Positions 27,701-37,424 of a stretch of DNA of 64,000 nucleotides are shown one piece after another; positions within the stretch are counted from its first letter, which is position 1; every line of letters begins with the position of its first letter. The stretch spans positions 2,418,001 to 2,482,000 of the forward strand of contig NZ_CP094358.1 of assembly GCF_022807975.1 (NCBI RefSeq), in the 5' to 3' direction. Position numbers and translations under genes: made by a program. The notes beneath the pieces are model-generated. The model was not told where the DNA came from and did no database searches. It saw nothing but the letters and a program-made list of their open reading frames with translations. The DNA is from Abyssalbus ytuae (GTDB lineage: Bacteria > Bacteroidota > Bacteroidia > Flavobacteriales > Flavobacteriaceae).

Positions 27701-29707
27701 TTTTAAATTGAGATAATTGTCCTTAAACTTTATATCTACATTTCCGTTTCCACCGGTCATTTTCCCGTTGAGTTCCAATGCTGAAAAATCATATCCGCCA
27801 TATCCCAGTTTGGAGAAATTTGTATGCATAATGGCATCAAGATGTTTTATGTTGGCTCCGTTTCCTGACACTTCGGTCACAAAAGATATTTTCCCCATTT
27901 GCGGATTCCCGGCAATTTTTTCCATATCCAGGGAGTTGGTCATTACGGTTCCTTTAAAAGAGATACCATTACTGCTATTAAAAAAACCGTTTACTTTTAT
28001 TTCACCAATGGAGGTTTGGAGGTCTGCTATCCCACTAAAATTTTCGGTTCCCCCGTTAAGTTTACCTTTCAACAATATTTTTTCGGGTATATATACCCCT
28101 GAAGAGTTCTCCGCCAGAAACATTTTCACATCGGTTGAATCGGTTTTCAGGTTAAAATTATCCAAATCAAATGTAAATACTTCTGGTCTGGTAAGGTTAT
28201 AAATATTTCCGCTTATATTAATTTCCGTACTGTTTCCCCATATTATTGAAGTATTTGGAAGACGGATATCTTCCAGTGTTCCGGTAGCTTCTATATGCCC
28301 GTTTATATTTTTTTTGGCAAGGGTTTTTAAATAATAATTATTTTTCAAATCGGGTTGGAAGGTGAAAACTTCTTCCACAGACGTGCGAAATTCAGGAAAA
28401 TTCATGGATACCCTGGTTTCATCCGGGTTATTGAATAAGGTTTTTAAAGAAGAATAAGTTAAAGTTGCTGAGCCTGCAATGTTGCTTCTGCTGGTCTTCA
28501 AATTGAAATTGTTCAATGAAAGAAAGGTGTTATCTGCTTCAAGCGTAAATGCGAGGTTGTTTAACTGTATATGGTTAACATCGTTAAAAGAGAAACTTTG
28601 CAAATCCAGATTAGCACGCCCGTTGTCTATTAAGAAATCTTCTGCATACAATATAAAATCTTTTATGTGGAAAGCGTTGGGATTAAATTGTTCTTGTTGT
28701 AACGATGGTTGTCTGTTTTGGAATATGATTTCATTATCAGACCACGATAATCTGCCGGCCACAATTTTCCATTCGGGCCATTCAACAACCGGAGAAGTAT
28801 TATTATCCTCAGGTAGTTTATAGGATTTATAAGTGATATTAGAATGGTCCATTTCCAGATTTCCGATTATTACTTCCTGTTTTTCAAGATTAAGTGCGGG
28901 CATAGATAATTCCAGATCACCAAGATCAAGATGAGCTACAAGTTTTTCAGGACTTGATTCATACTGCGCCTGCACATGTTGTATGATTAATTCTTTAACA
29001 CTTATAAAAGGTAAAGCTGCCGGTGCATCGGGAGTGTCTGGTTGATTTTTTAGAGCGTCATTTTGAAAATATGTAATAAAAGAGTTTCTTATTTCGGATT
29101 GATTTACTTTGAATCTCATGTTTTGCAAATCAAATTCATCTATATCGGCAGTAAGTTTACCCAAGGTGGCTTCCCCTTTTGTTTGAGCTATTTTATCGTT
29201 ATAGGATATTTGTATGTCCTCAAAATTTAAGGTTCTTAAAGTAATATCCATTTTTTTTTCTGAAGTATTGACCGTATCAGGAGAGGCGAATGCTTCCAGC
29301 AGAAAATCATAATTGAATTTGCCTGATACGTCATCACGGTAAATATGGCTTCTAAAACCGGTTAGATCTACCGATTTGATATGCAATGCTGTTCCGCGTA
29401 TAAGGGGTAGAAGTGATAATGAAGTTTCCAGATTTTTTGAGTAGAGCAGGGTATCACCTTTTTTGTCTTCGAGGTAAATACCTTCAGCGTATACATTCCC
29501 GGAAAAAGTGACAAATATTTTTTTGACTTCAATAGTGGTATCTGTCTTATCACTTATATATACCAGCAGTTTGTCGAGAATGATATGTTGTCCCCAGGGG
29601 CTTCGGATAAAAAGTACGGCAAGAATGAAAAACAGGATAACCCCAAGCGTAATTTTACCCAGGGTTTTTACCAAACGATACTTCTTTTTCTCATTATCTC
29701 TTGACAT
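24710..29707 (-). CDS. tamB: TamB translocation/assembly module protein (DUF490)
   Basis: A 1665-residue protein with a single membrane anchor near residues 14-34 (LGKITLGVILFFILAVLFI) and then a very long run of beta-strand-rich repeats of the AsmA/TamB type that form a hydrophobic groove spanning the periplasm. The C-terminal TamB (DUF490) domain is visible in RYEVNDGHYEASLYNLVTRRF and the FGLDSYTDYQGES to RFRLKGFRKNEFESV part. Gene order tamB-tamL with a 4-base overlap fits a transport unit to the outer membrane. GC content is somewhat higher than in neighbouring accessory genes. Function is assigned by family; cargo unknown. Confidence 0.92.
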   Translation of the reverse strand: MSRDNEKKKYRLVKTLGKITLGVILFFILAVLFIRSPWGQHIILDKLLVYISDKTDTTIEVKKIFVTFSGNVYAEGIYLEDKKGDTLLYSKNLETSLSLLPLIRGTALHIKSVDLTGFRSHIYRDDVSGKFNYDFLLEAFASPDTVNTSEKKMDITLRTLNFEDIQISYNDKIAQTKGEATLGKLTADIDEFDLQNMRFKVNQSEIRNSFITYFQNDALKNQPDTPDAPAALPFISVKELIIQHVQAQYESSPEKLVAHLDLGDLELSMPALNLEKQEVIIGNLEMDHSNITYKSYKLPEDNNTSPVVEWPEWKIVAGRLSWSDNEIIFQNRQPSLQQEQFNPNAFHIKDFILYAEDFLIDNGRANLDLQSFSFNDVNHIQLNNLAFTLEADNTFLSLNNFNLKTSRSNIAGSATLTYSSLKTLFNNPDETRVSMNFPEFRTSVEEVFTFQPDLKNNYYLKTLAKKNINGHIEATGTLEDIRLPNTSIIWGNSTEINISGNIYNLTRPEVFTFDLDNFNLKTDSTDVKMFLAENSSGVYIPEKILLKGKLNGGTENFSGIADLQTSIGEIKVNGFFNSSNGISFKGTVMTNSLDMEKIAGNPQMGKISFVTEVSGNGANIKHLDAIMHTNFSKLGYGGYDFSALELNGKMTGGNGNVDIKFKDNYLNLKGVAGIKLDSVAPRFTLNAEVIGADLYGLGITADDIRTAFKVEGAYEGSGEEFNVNAEISKGVVVYDDNAYTVSNFKILGKVNNDSTYADINSRLIDAHFTANSNIKGITTAITNHINGYINNTLQQDTIGNPVVMDLQAIIRKTPPMEDVYIQSLNKLDTVRISTHFNEAEKQLTASVSAPFIQYGEIVLDSLKATVDSNRESLQFNIGWSQLAAAPLQVKRTSLAGNVKENTVFLNFDAYDDKEQLAHMQSRLNLKNDTLQVHIEPEGLILNKNPWNISSGNSITAASDYLEFNNFILSRNQQQLAVYSTIADNHTEKVQVDFENFKLATIMTYLNPDESLLNGLMDGEFTVEKPFNDSGIVADINIRDLKAREQLLGNLKLNALSKNRGMYDFNLSVKGETDLDITGDYKAAETGAHLNLDLQLNTLKLQTIAGLTKDLISNPEGYISGNMNIKGTTAHPVYNGTFNFNDAGLVINSLNAKYHLSKENITINNEGLYFENFTIADVSENTFRVDGNIKTEDFTNPSFDFTVKADNFRALNSTRDDNDLFYGTVEMNADISVKGNLEVPLIRGKLTVNEGSDFTLVIPESQLDIVEREGVVIFVNRENPDAILTRRNEEESPSATLKGYDADIDLVAGENAVFKIIIDERTGDNIQVSGSGDFDLALHPNGRVNLSGRYEVNDGHYEASLYNLVTRRFDLAKGGSITWNGDPLDAQLDVRAIYRVETSAAPLMATQTSAQSSALASKFRQELPFLVYLNVDGELLQPEISFNLDIPEDEQGSLGGEVYARVQQLNDREEELNKQVFSLLVLNRFFPGSVSDGSAGGATSIARDNVNKVLSGQLNTLSDKIIGDTGIDLTFGLDSYTDYQGESPQNRTQLDISASKKLFNDRLIVQAGSEVDIEGSSPNADEGSPIIGNLSLEYMLTENGRFRLKGFRKNEFESVIDGQLIVTGIAVIFNREFNKFSELWRSSMKKEEEISVKQSGKADEKGNKKG

Positions 29708-29881
29708 ATCCTCTCCTTTCCGTTCTTAACGTTTATCACAATAGCGTAAAAATAGGTTAAAAAACAGCCGTATTGACCAAAGCCTGTTTAATCAGTCAGG
29801 ATATTATTTGTTTGAGCTAATATTCAGATGTTGAGGTTAATATATTTTATTTAAGCCTGCAGTTTGCCTGTAATGATTTTG

Positions 29882-31951
29882 TTATCGGATTGTTGCTCCG
29901 TTACTTACGGCATCTTCATCCGGATTCACAAATACAAGTTTGCCTTCCTCGTTTTGGGTCATTAGTATCATTCCTTCACTTTCAACTCCCCGTAATGCTC
30001 TTGAAGCAAGGTTTATAAGTACCGTTACTTTTTTACCCACAATTTCTTCCGGCGTAAAATTTTCGGCTATTCCTGAAACGATGGTTCTTGTATCAATACC
30101 GGTATCTACTTTTAATACTAAAAGCTTTTTTGCTTTAGGCATTTTTTCGGCTTTTATAATGGTTCCAACCCTTAAATCAAGTTTAGAAAAATCATCAAAA
30201 GTAATAATCTCTTTTTGAGGTTCCATTTCCATATTTTCTGCTTCGTTAGCTTTTTTTGTAGCTTCCAGCTTGTCTAATTGTTTTTGAATATCGGTATCCT
30301 CTATTTTGGAGAACAGCAATTCACTTTTACCTATTTTATGACCTGCAGGAAGTAAATGTGCGTTTGTTGGAATGGAATTCCAGGTAGATTCTTTCTTAAG
30401 TGCAGACTGACATAAAATATTTTTAAGCTTTGTTGAAGTAAAAGGTAAAAAAGGTTCACTTAAAACTGCCAGGGCTGAAGCAATTTGTAAGGCGACATAC
30501 ATAATGGTTTTTACCCGTTCTTCATCTTCTTTTATAATTTTCCACGGTTCTTCGTCTGCCAGATACTTATTTCCTAAACGGGCCAGATTTAACAGTTCCT
30601 GTGAAGCTTCACGAAACCGGTATCTTTCTACAGATAACTCTATAATTGAAGGATATTTTTTTAATTCCTCCAACGTTTCTTTGTCCACTTTATTAAATTT
30701 ATCTGGCTGGGGGATGACACCTTCGTAATATTTGTTAGTCAATACTACCACGCGGTTAATAAAGTTTCCAAAAATAGCAACCAGTTCATTATTGTTCCTG
30801 GCCTGAAAATCTTTCCAGGTAAAATCGTTATCCTTAGTTTCAGGGGCATTGGCTGTTAATGTATATCGAAGTACATCCTGCTTATCGGGGAATTCCTCTA
30901 AATATTCATGAAGCCAGACCGCCCAGTTCTTTGAAGTGGAAAGTTTGTTTCCTTCCAGGTTTAAAAATTCATTTGCCGGTACATTTTCGGGTAAAATATA
31001 GCTTCCTTCGGCTTTTAACATGGCAGGAAAGATAATGCAGTGAAATACTATATTGTCTTTACCAATAAAATGTACCAGTTTGGTATCTTTATCTTTCCAG
31101 TAAGGGGTCCAGTCTTTACCTTCTCTTTCGGCCCACTCTTTAGTAGAGGATATATACCCAATGGGGGCATCAAACCATACATACAACACTTTTCCTTCGC
31201 CTCCTTCAACCGGCACCGGGATTCCCCAGTCTAAATCGCGGGTAACTGCACGGGGTTTTAAGCCGTCGTCTAACCAGCTTTTAACCTGTCCGTATACGTT
31301 GGGTTTCCAGTCATCTTTATGGCCTTCCAGAATCCACTTTCTTAGAAATTCGTCGTGCTGGTCTAAAGGTAAAAACCAGTGTTTTGTTTCTTTTAATACA
31401 GGTTTTGTTCCTGTTATTGTAGATCTGGGGTTTATTAAATCAGTTGCATTTAATGAGCTGCCACATTTTTCACACTGGTCGCCATAAGCCTCTTCATTGC
31501 CACATTTAGGACAGGTTCCTATTACAAACCTGTCTGCCAAAAACTGCTTGGCCTGTTCATCATAAAGCTGCTCGGTAACTTCTTCCAAAAATTTGCCTTC
31601 GTCATATAGTTTTATAAAAAAATCGGAAGCTGTTTTATGATGAATATTTGCTGAAGTACGTGAATAATTGTCAAAGGAGATACCAAAGTCACTGAATGAT
31701 TTTTTTATTATGGCATGATATTTATCTATTACCTGTTGAGGTGTAATTCCTTCCTTCTTTGCTTTCATTGATATTGCCACCCCATGTTCATCACTGCCGC
31801 ACACAAAAGCAACATCGTTTCCTTTTAATCGTAAGTAACGTGAATAAATATCGGCAGGTACATAAACTCCTGCCAAATGGCCTATATGAATAGGCCCGTT
31901 TGTATACGGCAAAGCTGCCGTTATGGTATACCTTTTTGGATTTTGTGACAT
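29882..31951 (-). CDS. metG: Methionyl-tRNA synthetase
   Basis: A 689-residue class I aminoacyl-tRNA synthetase. The HIGH motif is at residues 22-25 (PIHIGHLAG). A zinc knuckle has Cys147, Cys150, Cys160 and Cys163. The KMSKS-equivalent is KLSTSKN. The C-terminal ~110 residues ([20 protein letters not shown] and onward) are the EMAP/Trbp111-type tRNA-binding domain found in long MetG forms. It charges tRNA-Met with methionine. Standalone gene transcribed toward tamB; an approximate -7 box (TATTTTTG on the minus strand at 31974-31981) lies just upstream. Confidence 0.97.
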   Translation of the reverse strand: MSQNPKRYTITAALPYTNGPIHIGHLAGVYVPADIYSRYLRLKGNDVAFVCGSDEHGVAISMKAKKEGITPQQVIDKYHAIIKKSFSDFGISFDNYSRTSANIHHKTASDFFIKLYDEGKFLEEVTEQLYDEQAKQFLADRFVIGTCPKCGNEEAYGDQCEKCGSSLNATDLINPRSTITGTKPVLKETKHWFLPLDQHDEFLRKWILEGHKDDWKPNVYGQVKSWLDDGLKPRAVTRDLDWGIPVPVEGGEGKVLYVWFDAPIGYISSTKEWAEREGKDWTPYWKDKDTKLVHFIGKDNIVFHCIIFPAMLKAEGSYILPENVPANEFLNLEGNKLSTSKNWAVWLHEYLEEFPDKQDVLRYTLTANAPETKDNDFTWKDFQARNNNELVAIFGNFINRVVVLTNKYYEGVIPQPDKFNKVDKETLEELKKYPSIIELSVERYRFREASQELLNLARLGNKYLADEEPWKIIKEDEERVKTIMYVALQIASALAVLSEPFLPFTSTKLKNILCQSALKKESTWNSIPTNAHLLPAGHKIGKSELLFSKIEDTDIQKQLDKLEATKKANEAENMEMEPQKEIITFDDFSKLDLRVGTIIKAEKMPKAKKLLVLKVDTGIDTRTIVSGIAENFTPEEIVGKKVTVLINLASRALRGVESEGMILMTQNEEGKLVFVNPDEDAVSNGATIR

Positions 31952-32035
31952 CTGAATGTAAATTATGAAGGCACAAAAATAAGGATTTTATTTAGTGGCA
32001 CTATATTTTATAATGGCTTATGATAAATATTTAAA

Positions 32036-33667
32036 TTACTGTATAATTATTGACTTGCTGTATTTATCATCCAACGTGGTAATTTTATAGATATACTGGC
32101 CGGTGGGCAACCTTGTTCCGAGTGTTTGTTTAACGTTAATACGCTGTTCACCGGCAAATACTACTTCATTTTGCAAAGTTCCAAGATACTGCCCTAACAG
32201 ATTATACAATTTTACGTCAACATGCATTGTGGTTGGAGCAATATACATTACATATACATCTCCGGTAGTTTCATCGTATATAGGGGTATGAAATATACTG
32301 TCATCCAAAGAATCACCTGCAATGGGTGCATCACCACACAAGAATCCCATATCAATATTTTTATATTGATTTCCCATAAAAGCAGCACTTACCAATTGAG
32401 CGTCTACACAAAGCCACTGACTTAAAACTGTGTGATATACGTCTCTGAAATCGGTAGTATAATTTAAATTACCAGCTCCGTCCAAATTACTTAAACTAGG
32501 GTGTTCTCCCACAAATCCGTTGCCGTTAAGCCCCCGGCCAAATAACAACACTGCTGATGCTGTACCGTGATCAGTCCCTGCAGAACCATTTTCTTCTACT
32601 CGTCTTCCAAATTCCGAAACTGTCATGGTAAGAACCCTATCATCTATTTGATCAATGCGAAGGTCGTTGTAAAAATTACTCACAGCGTTAGAAACAATAG
32701 TCATAAGGTTGGTATGGTCCTCGGCCTGATTTCCGTGGGTATCAAACCCGCTTAAAGAAACCATATAGATTTTTGTTCCCAGCTGGCCTTTTATAAGCCG
32801 GGCTACAATTGCCAATTGCCTGGAAAGAATATCATCTGAATAGGCTACGGAATTAAGTGCATTTTGATAAGCTTCGTGTATTACCCCTGAATAGTTAGCT
32901 GTAGAGTTTGCCACTGTTCTTAGATATGTAAGCTGCTCGGCATAGGTACAATCTGCTAAATTGGGAAGGGGATATAACAATCCGCTTTCAGCTATAGTTT
33001 CTAATTGATTAGGATTGGCAAGCGAAAAAGCATAATTAATATCATCGTCTCCTTCAAAAGTAATATCTCCGTTATTTATTTCTATGGCAGCAGGTGCGGC
33101 AGGCGGATTATCTCTGAAATCGGGATAAACTTCCTGAAAATAACGTCCCAGCCAGCCTGTTTCAACTTCACTGGTGCTAATGGCGGAAGCTATAATATCA
33201 GTACCCCTGAAATGCGATAAACTCTGATCTGGATAACCTACTCCGTGAATGGCTTTCATTTCACCATCTCCCCACATACGTTCAAGATTGCCCATAAAGT
33301 TTGGCATAGCAAAGTTATCATCCAGTCTTATTAAATTACCTTCCTGTACTCTAAGGGTTGGCCTTGCATTGGCATAGGTGTCGTAATCATAAACAGGAAC
33401 GATAGTATTCAACCCGTCGTTACCCCCTTTTAATCTTATTATCACCAATATTCTGTCGGTTTCGGCAGCTGCCAGAGCTTTTCCCAATTTAGAAGGATTG
33501 GAGGCAATCAAAGGAGTTCCGCCTAACATAACAGAACCTCCTCCTACAAGTCCAAGTGCCTGAATAAAGGAACGCCTGCTCCATTTTATATGCTCGTTGT
33601 TATGTTTTTTGCCAAGAGTGTGGTCAAAATCTTTGGAGGATTTTTTTATATTGTGGTGGTTGCACAT
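32036..33667 (-). CDS. DUF1501 protein with Tat signal and T9SS sorting tail
   Basis: A 543-residue protein. A twin-arginine segment (WSRRSFIQALGLVGGGSVML) leads into a DUF1501 (alkaline-phosphatase-fold) domain with LVIIRLKGGNDGLNT-like and SEFGRRVEENGSAGTDHGTA motifs, the latter family-diagnostic. The last ~80 residues (VKLYNLLGQYLGTL, GTRLPTGQYIYKI) form a type A C-terminal domain for type IX secretion. It lies 7 bases downstream of the DUF1800 gene, its constant partner in Bacteroidota and Planctomycetota. The role of the pair is unknown; presence of both a Tat-like and a T9SS signal is noteworthy. Confidence 0.92.
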   Translation of the reverse strand: MCNHHNIKKSSKDFDHTLGKKHNNEHIKWSRRSFIQALGLVGGGSVMLGGTPLIASNPSKLGKALAAAETDRILVIIRLKGGNDGLNTIVPVYDYDTYANARPTLRVQEGNLIRLDDNFAMPNFMGNLERMWGDGEMKAIHGVGYPDQSLSHFRGTDIIASAISTSEVETGWLGRYFQEVYPDFRDNPPAAPAAIEINNGDITFEGDDDINYAFSLANPNQLETIAESGLLYPLPNLADCTYAEQLTYLRTVANSTANYSGVIHEAYQNALNSVAYSDDILSRQLAIVARLIKGQLGTKIYMVSLSGFDTHGNQAEDHTNLMTIVSNAVSNFYNDLRIDQIDDRVLTMTVSEFGRRVEENGSAGTDHGTASAVLLFGRGLNGNGFVGEHPSLSNLDGAGNLNYTTDFRDVYHTVLSQWLCVDAQLVSAAFMGNQYKNIDMGFLCGDAPIAGDSLDDSIFHTPIYDETTGDVYVMYIAPTTMHVDVKLYNLLGQYLGTLQNEVVFAGEQRINVKQTLGTRLPTGQYIYKITTLDDKYSKSIIIQ

Positions 33668-33674
33668 GGTATGA

Positions 33675-35135
33675 TTATTTTAGTTGAAATTCGGGAAGCT
33701 CAATTATATGTCCCAATAATGTTACTATTTGTCTTGGGGCTTCGGGATCGTTTAAATTCCATGAGCCATCGTTAAAATAATTTTCAGGTATTTCCAGTTT
33801 AAAAGTGTCTACAGCTACCCCGTAGGCGTCTTCTGTTTCTAAACCATTAGAAATAAACCAATCTACAATCACTCTTGCAACGTAATATACATCGTTAGAA
33901 TTTCCTGATAATTCTATTGCCAGGCTTCTGAGTTCTTCCCTATGGAATTCCCATATAAAATTAAAAAACGGCATAAAGGCTCTCCATCTTCCCACCATGG
34001 TATCTGTTTTTACCCATTCATGATTTCCCTGCCATCCTGCAACATCAATGGGGTTAAATAATCGCTGGCCTAAATCGTCATTAATGTTCATAAAACTTCT
34101 CAGCTGATTATCATCATAAGAAAAACCGGTATCGGTTAAAAAACCAATGGTTAAATCATAAGGGCTTTTCATAATAACCCCAATGGCGTTATCATCAAAA
34201 AAGTGTTCACTCTTAAGTAGTCTTCTAAGCATGGGGGCTATTTCAAAGTCCTGTTCAAAATCGGCTGCAAGCTGAGTTATAATATCATCATTTACATTAG
34301 GTGAGACGAAATATTTATATAATTTTTCACAAATAAACCGGGAAATCAGATTGCCTCTTTCGGTAAAAAGTATTTCTATCACATCGTCATATCCCCAGTT
34401 TCCTGTTTGGCCGAATATAGTTTTAGGACCATCATCAAATGTTGTCTCATCAAAAGTTATTTCACCGCATTCAGCAGTTCTTACATTATAACCTGTAAGG
34501 GCTTTTGAAGTTTCAACAATGTCGCTTTGGGTATAGCCGTTATTTTCTCCGAGAGTGAAAAGCTCGAATAATTCCCTGGAATAATTTTCATTTGGTTCAT
34601 TATTAGTACTGTCAAAACCATTCAGGTAAATGAGTATTGCCGGGTTAATTCCCACTTCGCGTACAAATTCTTTAAAATTTCCTAGCGCATGCCTTTGCAA
34701 CATGTTGTAATATTGAAACTGGTAGGAAGGACAGTCATACCCGCTTATTTCAGTAACAAAGTGATTACTCCAAAACTTCACTAATCTTGCCCTTAAGCCT
34801 TCATTAAGTATATCAGTTGCAAACTGAAAAGTCATTTGACTTGTTTGATTTCTCCTTAATTCATCATTGTAAACCAAATCATTGTCAACATAATCCTGTA
34901 CGCTCCAATACCCCCATTCCGGTGCAGGGGTTGGGGATAAATTTATGGCTTCATCTATTAGGCTATCAATAAAATTTTCGGGAGTTTGTGATAGAGCTGC
35001 TGTTATCTGTGCATTATTTGCACCAAAAGCAAGCCTTCTATAAGCATGTTTTGCCCTTTTTTCATCCCAGGGTTTTTGTGTAGTCGGGACAAATACATCT
35101 AAGGTTGCAAAATTACAAGTAGGTACAAATTCCAT
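33675..35135 (-). CDS. DUF1800 domain protein
   Basis: A 486-residue protein of the DUF1800 family: AYRRLAFGANNAQI near the start, ARLVKFWSNHF, NYSRELFELFTLGENNGYTQSDIVE and ALTGY in the middle, and LGQRLFNPIDVAGWQGN toward the end are the conserved family blocks. No clear signal peptide is visible at the chosen start. It forms a two-gene operon with the DUF1501 gene 7 bases downstream. Biochemical function is unknown for the family. Confidence 0.92.
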   Translation of the reverse strand: MEFVPTCNFATLDVFVPTTQKPWDEKRAKHAYRRLAFGANNAQITAALSQTPENFIDSLIDEAINLSPTPAPEWGYWSVQDYVDNDLVYNDELRRNQTSQMTFQFATDILNEGLRARLVKFWSNHFVTEISGYDCPSYQFQYYNMLQRHALGNFKEFVREVGINPAILIYLNGFDSTNNEPNENYSRELFELFTLGENNGYTQSDIVETSKALTGYNVRTAECGEITFDETTFDDGPKTIFGQTGNWGYDDVIEILFTERGNLISRFICEKLYKYFVSPNVNDDIITQLAADFEQDFEIAPMLRRLLKSEHFFDDNAIGVIMKSPYDLTIGFLTDTGFSYDDNQLRSFMNINDDLGQRLFNPIDVAGWQGNHEWVKTDTMVGRWRAFMPFFNFIWEFHREELRSLAIELSGNSNDVYYVARVIVDWFISNGLETEDAYGVAVDTFKLEIPENYFNDGSWNLNDPEAPRQIVTLLGHIIELPEFQLK

Positions 35136-35241
35136 AGATTTGAGGTTAAATAGTTGGATGAATATAAGTAAAAATATTTAAATTTATTTTTTATTTAATT
35201 AAAACACATGCACTTAATAACGAAAAAGTGTTTTATATGTT

Positions 35242-36126
35242 ATGCGAATACCAAAAAAGAACAGAGTTTGGATTATTTCTACTGCAAGAAAAATAACACA
35301 TGAAGAAATTCAGCCATCAATTAAATTATTGGAGAGTTGGAATCTGGAGGTTTGCACCGGGGAGACCATAGGTGCCGAATACCATCAATTTGCGGGGAAT
35401 GATAATTTACGTGTAAAAGACTTTCAAAAAGCATTAAATGACCCAAGGACCAGGGCTATTTGGTGTGCGAGGGGAGGGTATGGAACGGTACGGATCATTG
35501 ATGCTATCAATTTTTCCGAATATTCTAAAAATCCCATTCCTATTATTGGATATTCCGATGTCACCGTTTTGCATTCTCATCTTCATAACCTGGGATTTGA
35601 AAGTATTCATGCTACTATGCCAATTAATATAGAGGAAAACTCTGAAGCTTCCGTTCAGTCTCTTAAAGATATATTGGATGGAAAAGACCTTATTTATAAA
35701 ATAAGTTCCTCAGAAATAAACAGAGGCGGTAATGCAAAGGGAAAACTGGTAGGAGGAAATTTATCTATTCTTTATAGTTTGATGGGATCTGAATCAGCTA
35801 TAAACACAGATGGGAAAATACTTTTTATAGAAGACCTGGATGAGTATTTATATCATATTGACCGTATGCTCATTAGTTTAAAAAGAAACGGATACTTTGA
35901 AAATTTAAAAGGTTTAATTGTAGGAAGTTTTACAAAAATACATGATAATACCATCCCTTTTGGTAAAACCGCCGAAGAAATAATCCGGGATGTAGTTGAG
36001 GAATACGATTTTCCGGTAATATTTAATTTCCCGGCAGGACATATAGATGATAACAGAGCTCTTATAATGGGTAGGGAAGTGATGATAAATGTTAACGCTT
36101 CTCAAGCTGTAATAGGTTTTGTATAA
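35242..36126 (+). CDS. LD-carboxypeptidase (peptidase family S66)
   Basis: A 294-residue cytoplasmic enzyme of the LdcA/MccF family. Ser105 in GYSDVTVLH is the nucleophile; the Glu in FIEDLDEYLYHIDRML and the His in FPAGHIDDNRAL complete the Ser-Glu-His triad. LdcA cuts the terminal D-Ala from murein tetrapeptides during wall recycling. The next gene (yraN) starts directly after the stop codon. An inverted pair AAAACAC/GTGTTTT (35201-35234) lies just upstream of the start. Murein recycling is the most likely role; MccF-type detoxification is an alternative. Confidence 0.92.
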   Translation: MRIPKKNRVWIISTARKITHEEIQPSIKLLESWNLEVCTGETIGAEYHQFAGNDNLRVKDFQKALNDPRTRAIWCARGGYGTVRIIDAINFSEYSKNPIPIIGYSDVTVLHSHLHNLGFESIHATMPINIEENSEASVQSLKDILDGKDLIYKISSSEINRGGNAKGKLVGGNLSILYSLMGSESAINTDGKILFIEDLDEYLYHIDRMLISLKRNGYFENLKGLIVGSFTKIHDNTIPFGKTAEEIIRDVVEEYDFPVIFNFPAGHIDDNRALIMGREVMINVNASQAVIGFV

Positions 36127-36486
36127 ATGGCACAACACAACGAATTCGGCAAACAAGCCGAACAAATTGCAGTAGATTTTTTGCTGACAAAAAAATATGA
36201 TATCCTGGAAAGAAATTACCGTTTTCAAAAAGCCGAAATTGATATTATAGCAAAAAAAGATAATACCCTTGTTGTGGTGGAAGTAAAAGGAAGGCAGGAA
36301 AATTTTTTAGAGAGACCTGAAGACTCAGTAAACAAGAAAAAAATCGGTCTTTTAGTAAAGGCAATTAACGAGTATATTATAAAAAGTGAACTGGACATGG
36401 AGGTAAGGTTCGACATTATTTCTGTAATAAAAAATAAGCAAGTATTTGATATAGAGCATTTTGAAAATGCTTTTTATCATTTTTAA
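36127..36486 (+). CDS. YraN/UPF0102 family endonuclease-like protein
   Basis: A 119-residue protein with a restriction-endonuclease-like fold: GKQAEQIAVDFLLTKKYDILERNYR, then AEIDIIAKKDNTLVVVEVKGR, giving the D-(x)n-ExK-type catalytic pattern (Asp of EIDII, Glu and Lys of VEVKGR). The family is widespread and possibly involved in DNA processing, but its role is not settled. It begins on the base after the LD-carboxypeptidase stop, so the two are co-transcribed. Confidence 0.9.
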   Translation: MAQHNEFGKQAEQIAVDFLLTKKYDILERNYRFQKAEIDIIAKKDNTLVVVEVKGRQENFLERPEDSVNKKKIGLLVKAINEYIIKSELDMEVRFDIISVIKNKQVFDIEHFENAFYHF

Positions 36487-36540
36487 CATTGTTACAAATA
36501 AAACAATACGTTTTATTTTTTATTTTTTGTTAAATTTATT

Positions 36541-36548
36541 TATATTTG
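36541..36548 (+). promoter_or_regulatory. -7 box TATATTTG
   Basis: A match to the Bacteroidota TAnnTTTG box, 36 bases before the next start codon. The -33 position carries a T run rather than a clean TTTG. Confidence 0.55.
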
Positions 36549-36583
36549 TGCCCTATTGCTAACACCACATATACGTTAAAAAC

Positions 36584-37243
36584 ATGAAAACTATTTCCTC
36601 CGTAGTTGAAAATTACATTAAGTCCAAGCCATTTTTACAAAGCGCACTTGCTCAGGGCATTATTAACCTTACTTCTTTATCGCGTACTATAAAAGAAGAT
36701 ATTGAAAATGAACTGGGAAAAGATGTCAGAAATGGAGCCATAGTAATGGCTTTAAAGAGATTATCTTCAGAGTTGGAGTTCAGGGCCACTCACCGAATAT
36801 TAAAAGTTTTAAAGAATATAGGTGAAATTACAGTGCGTTCCTCTTTAACTGATTATACTTTTTTAGTATCGGATACAATTCTTAACAAACAATCCCAATT
36901 ACTTCAGGAAATAAATAACAGCAAGGATGTTTTTTATACTTCATCCAGAGGAGTAAATGAAACAAACATTGTGATTAGTGACTCTTTAAATAAGGTAGTG
37001 GAAACTTTATTTAAAGAGGAAAAAATGACCCAAAAAGAAGGTAACTTATCTTCTATAAGTGTTAAGCTTCCTGAAGATAATGTGCGGATACCAGGCATTT
37101 ATTATTTTATTTTTCAAAGGCTGGCATGGGAAGGTATCATCATTAATGAAGTAATTTCTACAACCAATGAATTCACTATTATAGTTGCAGAAGACCAGAT
37201 AGATAAGGCATTTAAAGTAATGAAAGACCTAAAAACACTTTAA
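36584..37243 (+). CDS. Conserved Bacteroidota protein with ACT-like C-terminus
   Basis: A 219-residue soluble protein. The N-terminal ~75 residues look helical and HTH-like (LAQGIINLTSLSRTIKEDIENELGKDVRNGAIVMALKRL). The C-terminal ~70 residues (VRIPGIYYFIFQRLAWEGIIINEV, STTNEFTIIVAEDQIDKAFKVMKDL) have the beta-alpha-beta-beta-alpha-beta pattern of ACT domains, which bind amino acids. Such proteins are sometimes labelled aspartate kinase but no kinase domain exists here. It could be a small ligand-responsive regulator; that is inference. Single gene with its own -7 box and terminator. Confidence 0.7.
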   Translation: MKTISSVVENYIKSKPFLQSALAQGIINLTSLSRTIKEDIENELGKDVRNGAIVMALKRLSSELEFRATHRILKVLKNIGEITVRSSLTDYTFLVSDTILNKQSQLLQEINNSKDVFYTSSRGVNETNIVISDSLNKVVETLFKEEKMTQKEGNLSSISVKLPEDNVRIPGIYYFIFQRLAWEGIIINEVISTTNEFTIIVAEDQIDKAFKVMKDLKTL

Positions 37244-37261
37244 AATCCGGTTCTACATATA

Positions 37262-37322
37262 AAACTCATCCAGATAAATTTCATCTCGTTTTCGGTCAAA
37301 TACAAAAAGTCAAGATGAGTTC
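37262..37322 (-). repeat. Dispersed 61-bp repeat, copy 2
   Basis: Opposite orientation to copy 1 at 723-783. Reading the minus strand it runs GAACTCATCTTGACTTTTTG to GGATGAGTTTT and shares the core TTTGACCGAAAACGAGATG exactly. Differences from copy 1 are scattered substitutions, mostly in one arm. Located 19 bases after the stop codon of the ACT-like gene. Confidence 0.75.
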
Positions 37323-37347
37323 ATAGTGTTGGAATATAAAAACTTAT

Positions 37348-37386
37348 AAACCGCTTGTGAAAAATTTTTACATGCGGTTTTTTAAT
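37348..37386 (+). terminator. Terminator after the ACT-like gene
   Basis: Stem AAACCGC / GCGGTTT with further pairing inside (AAAAATTTTT) and a following TTTTTT run. It comes after the repeat copy and closes the upstream gene. Confidence 0.7.
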
Positions 37387-37424
37387 ATAATGCGGAGTGT
37401 TTTTCTTTTCCTAATCTGAAGTTC

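Noticed and set aside
27717-28202. 161-codon frame opposite tamB, and others at 24683-25159 and 25448-25837
   Set aside because: They are antisense shadows of a long, conserved tamB gene and show no protein features.
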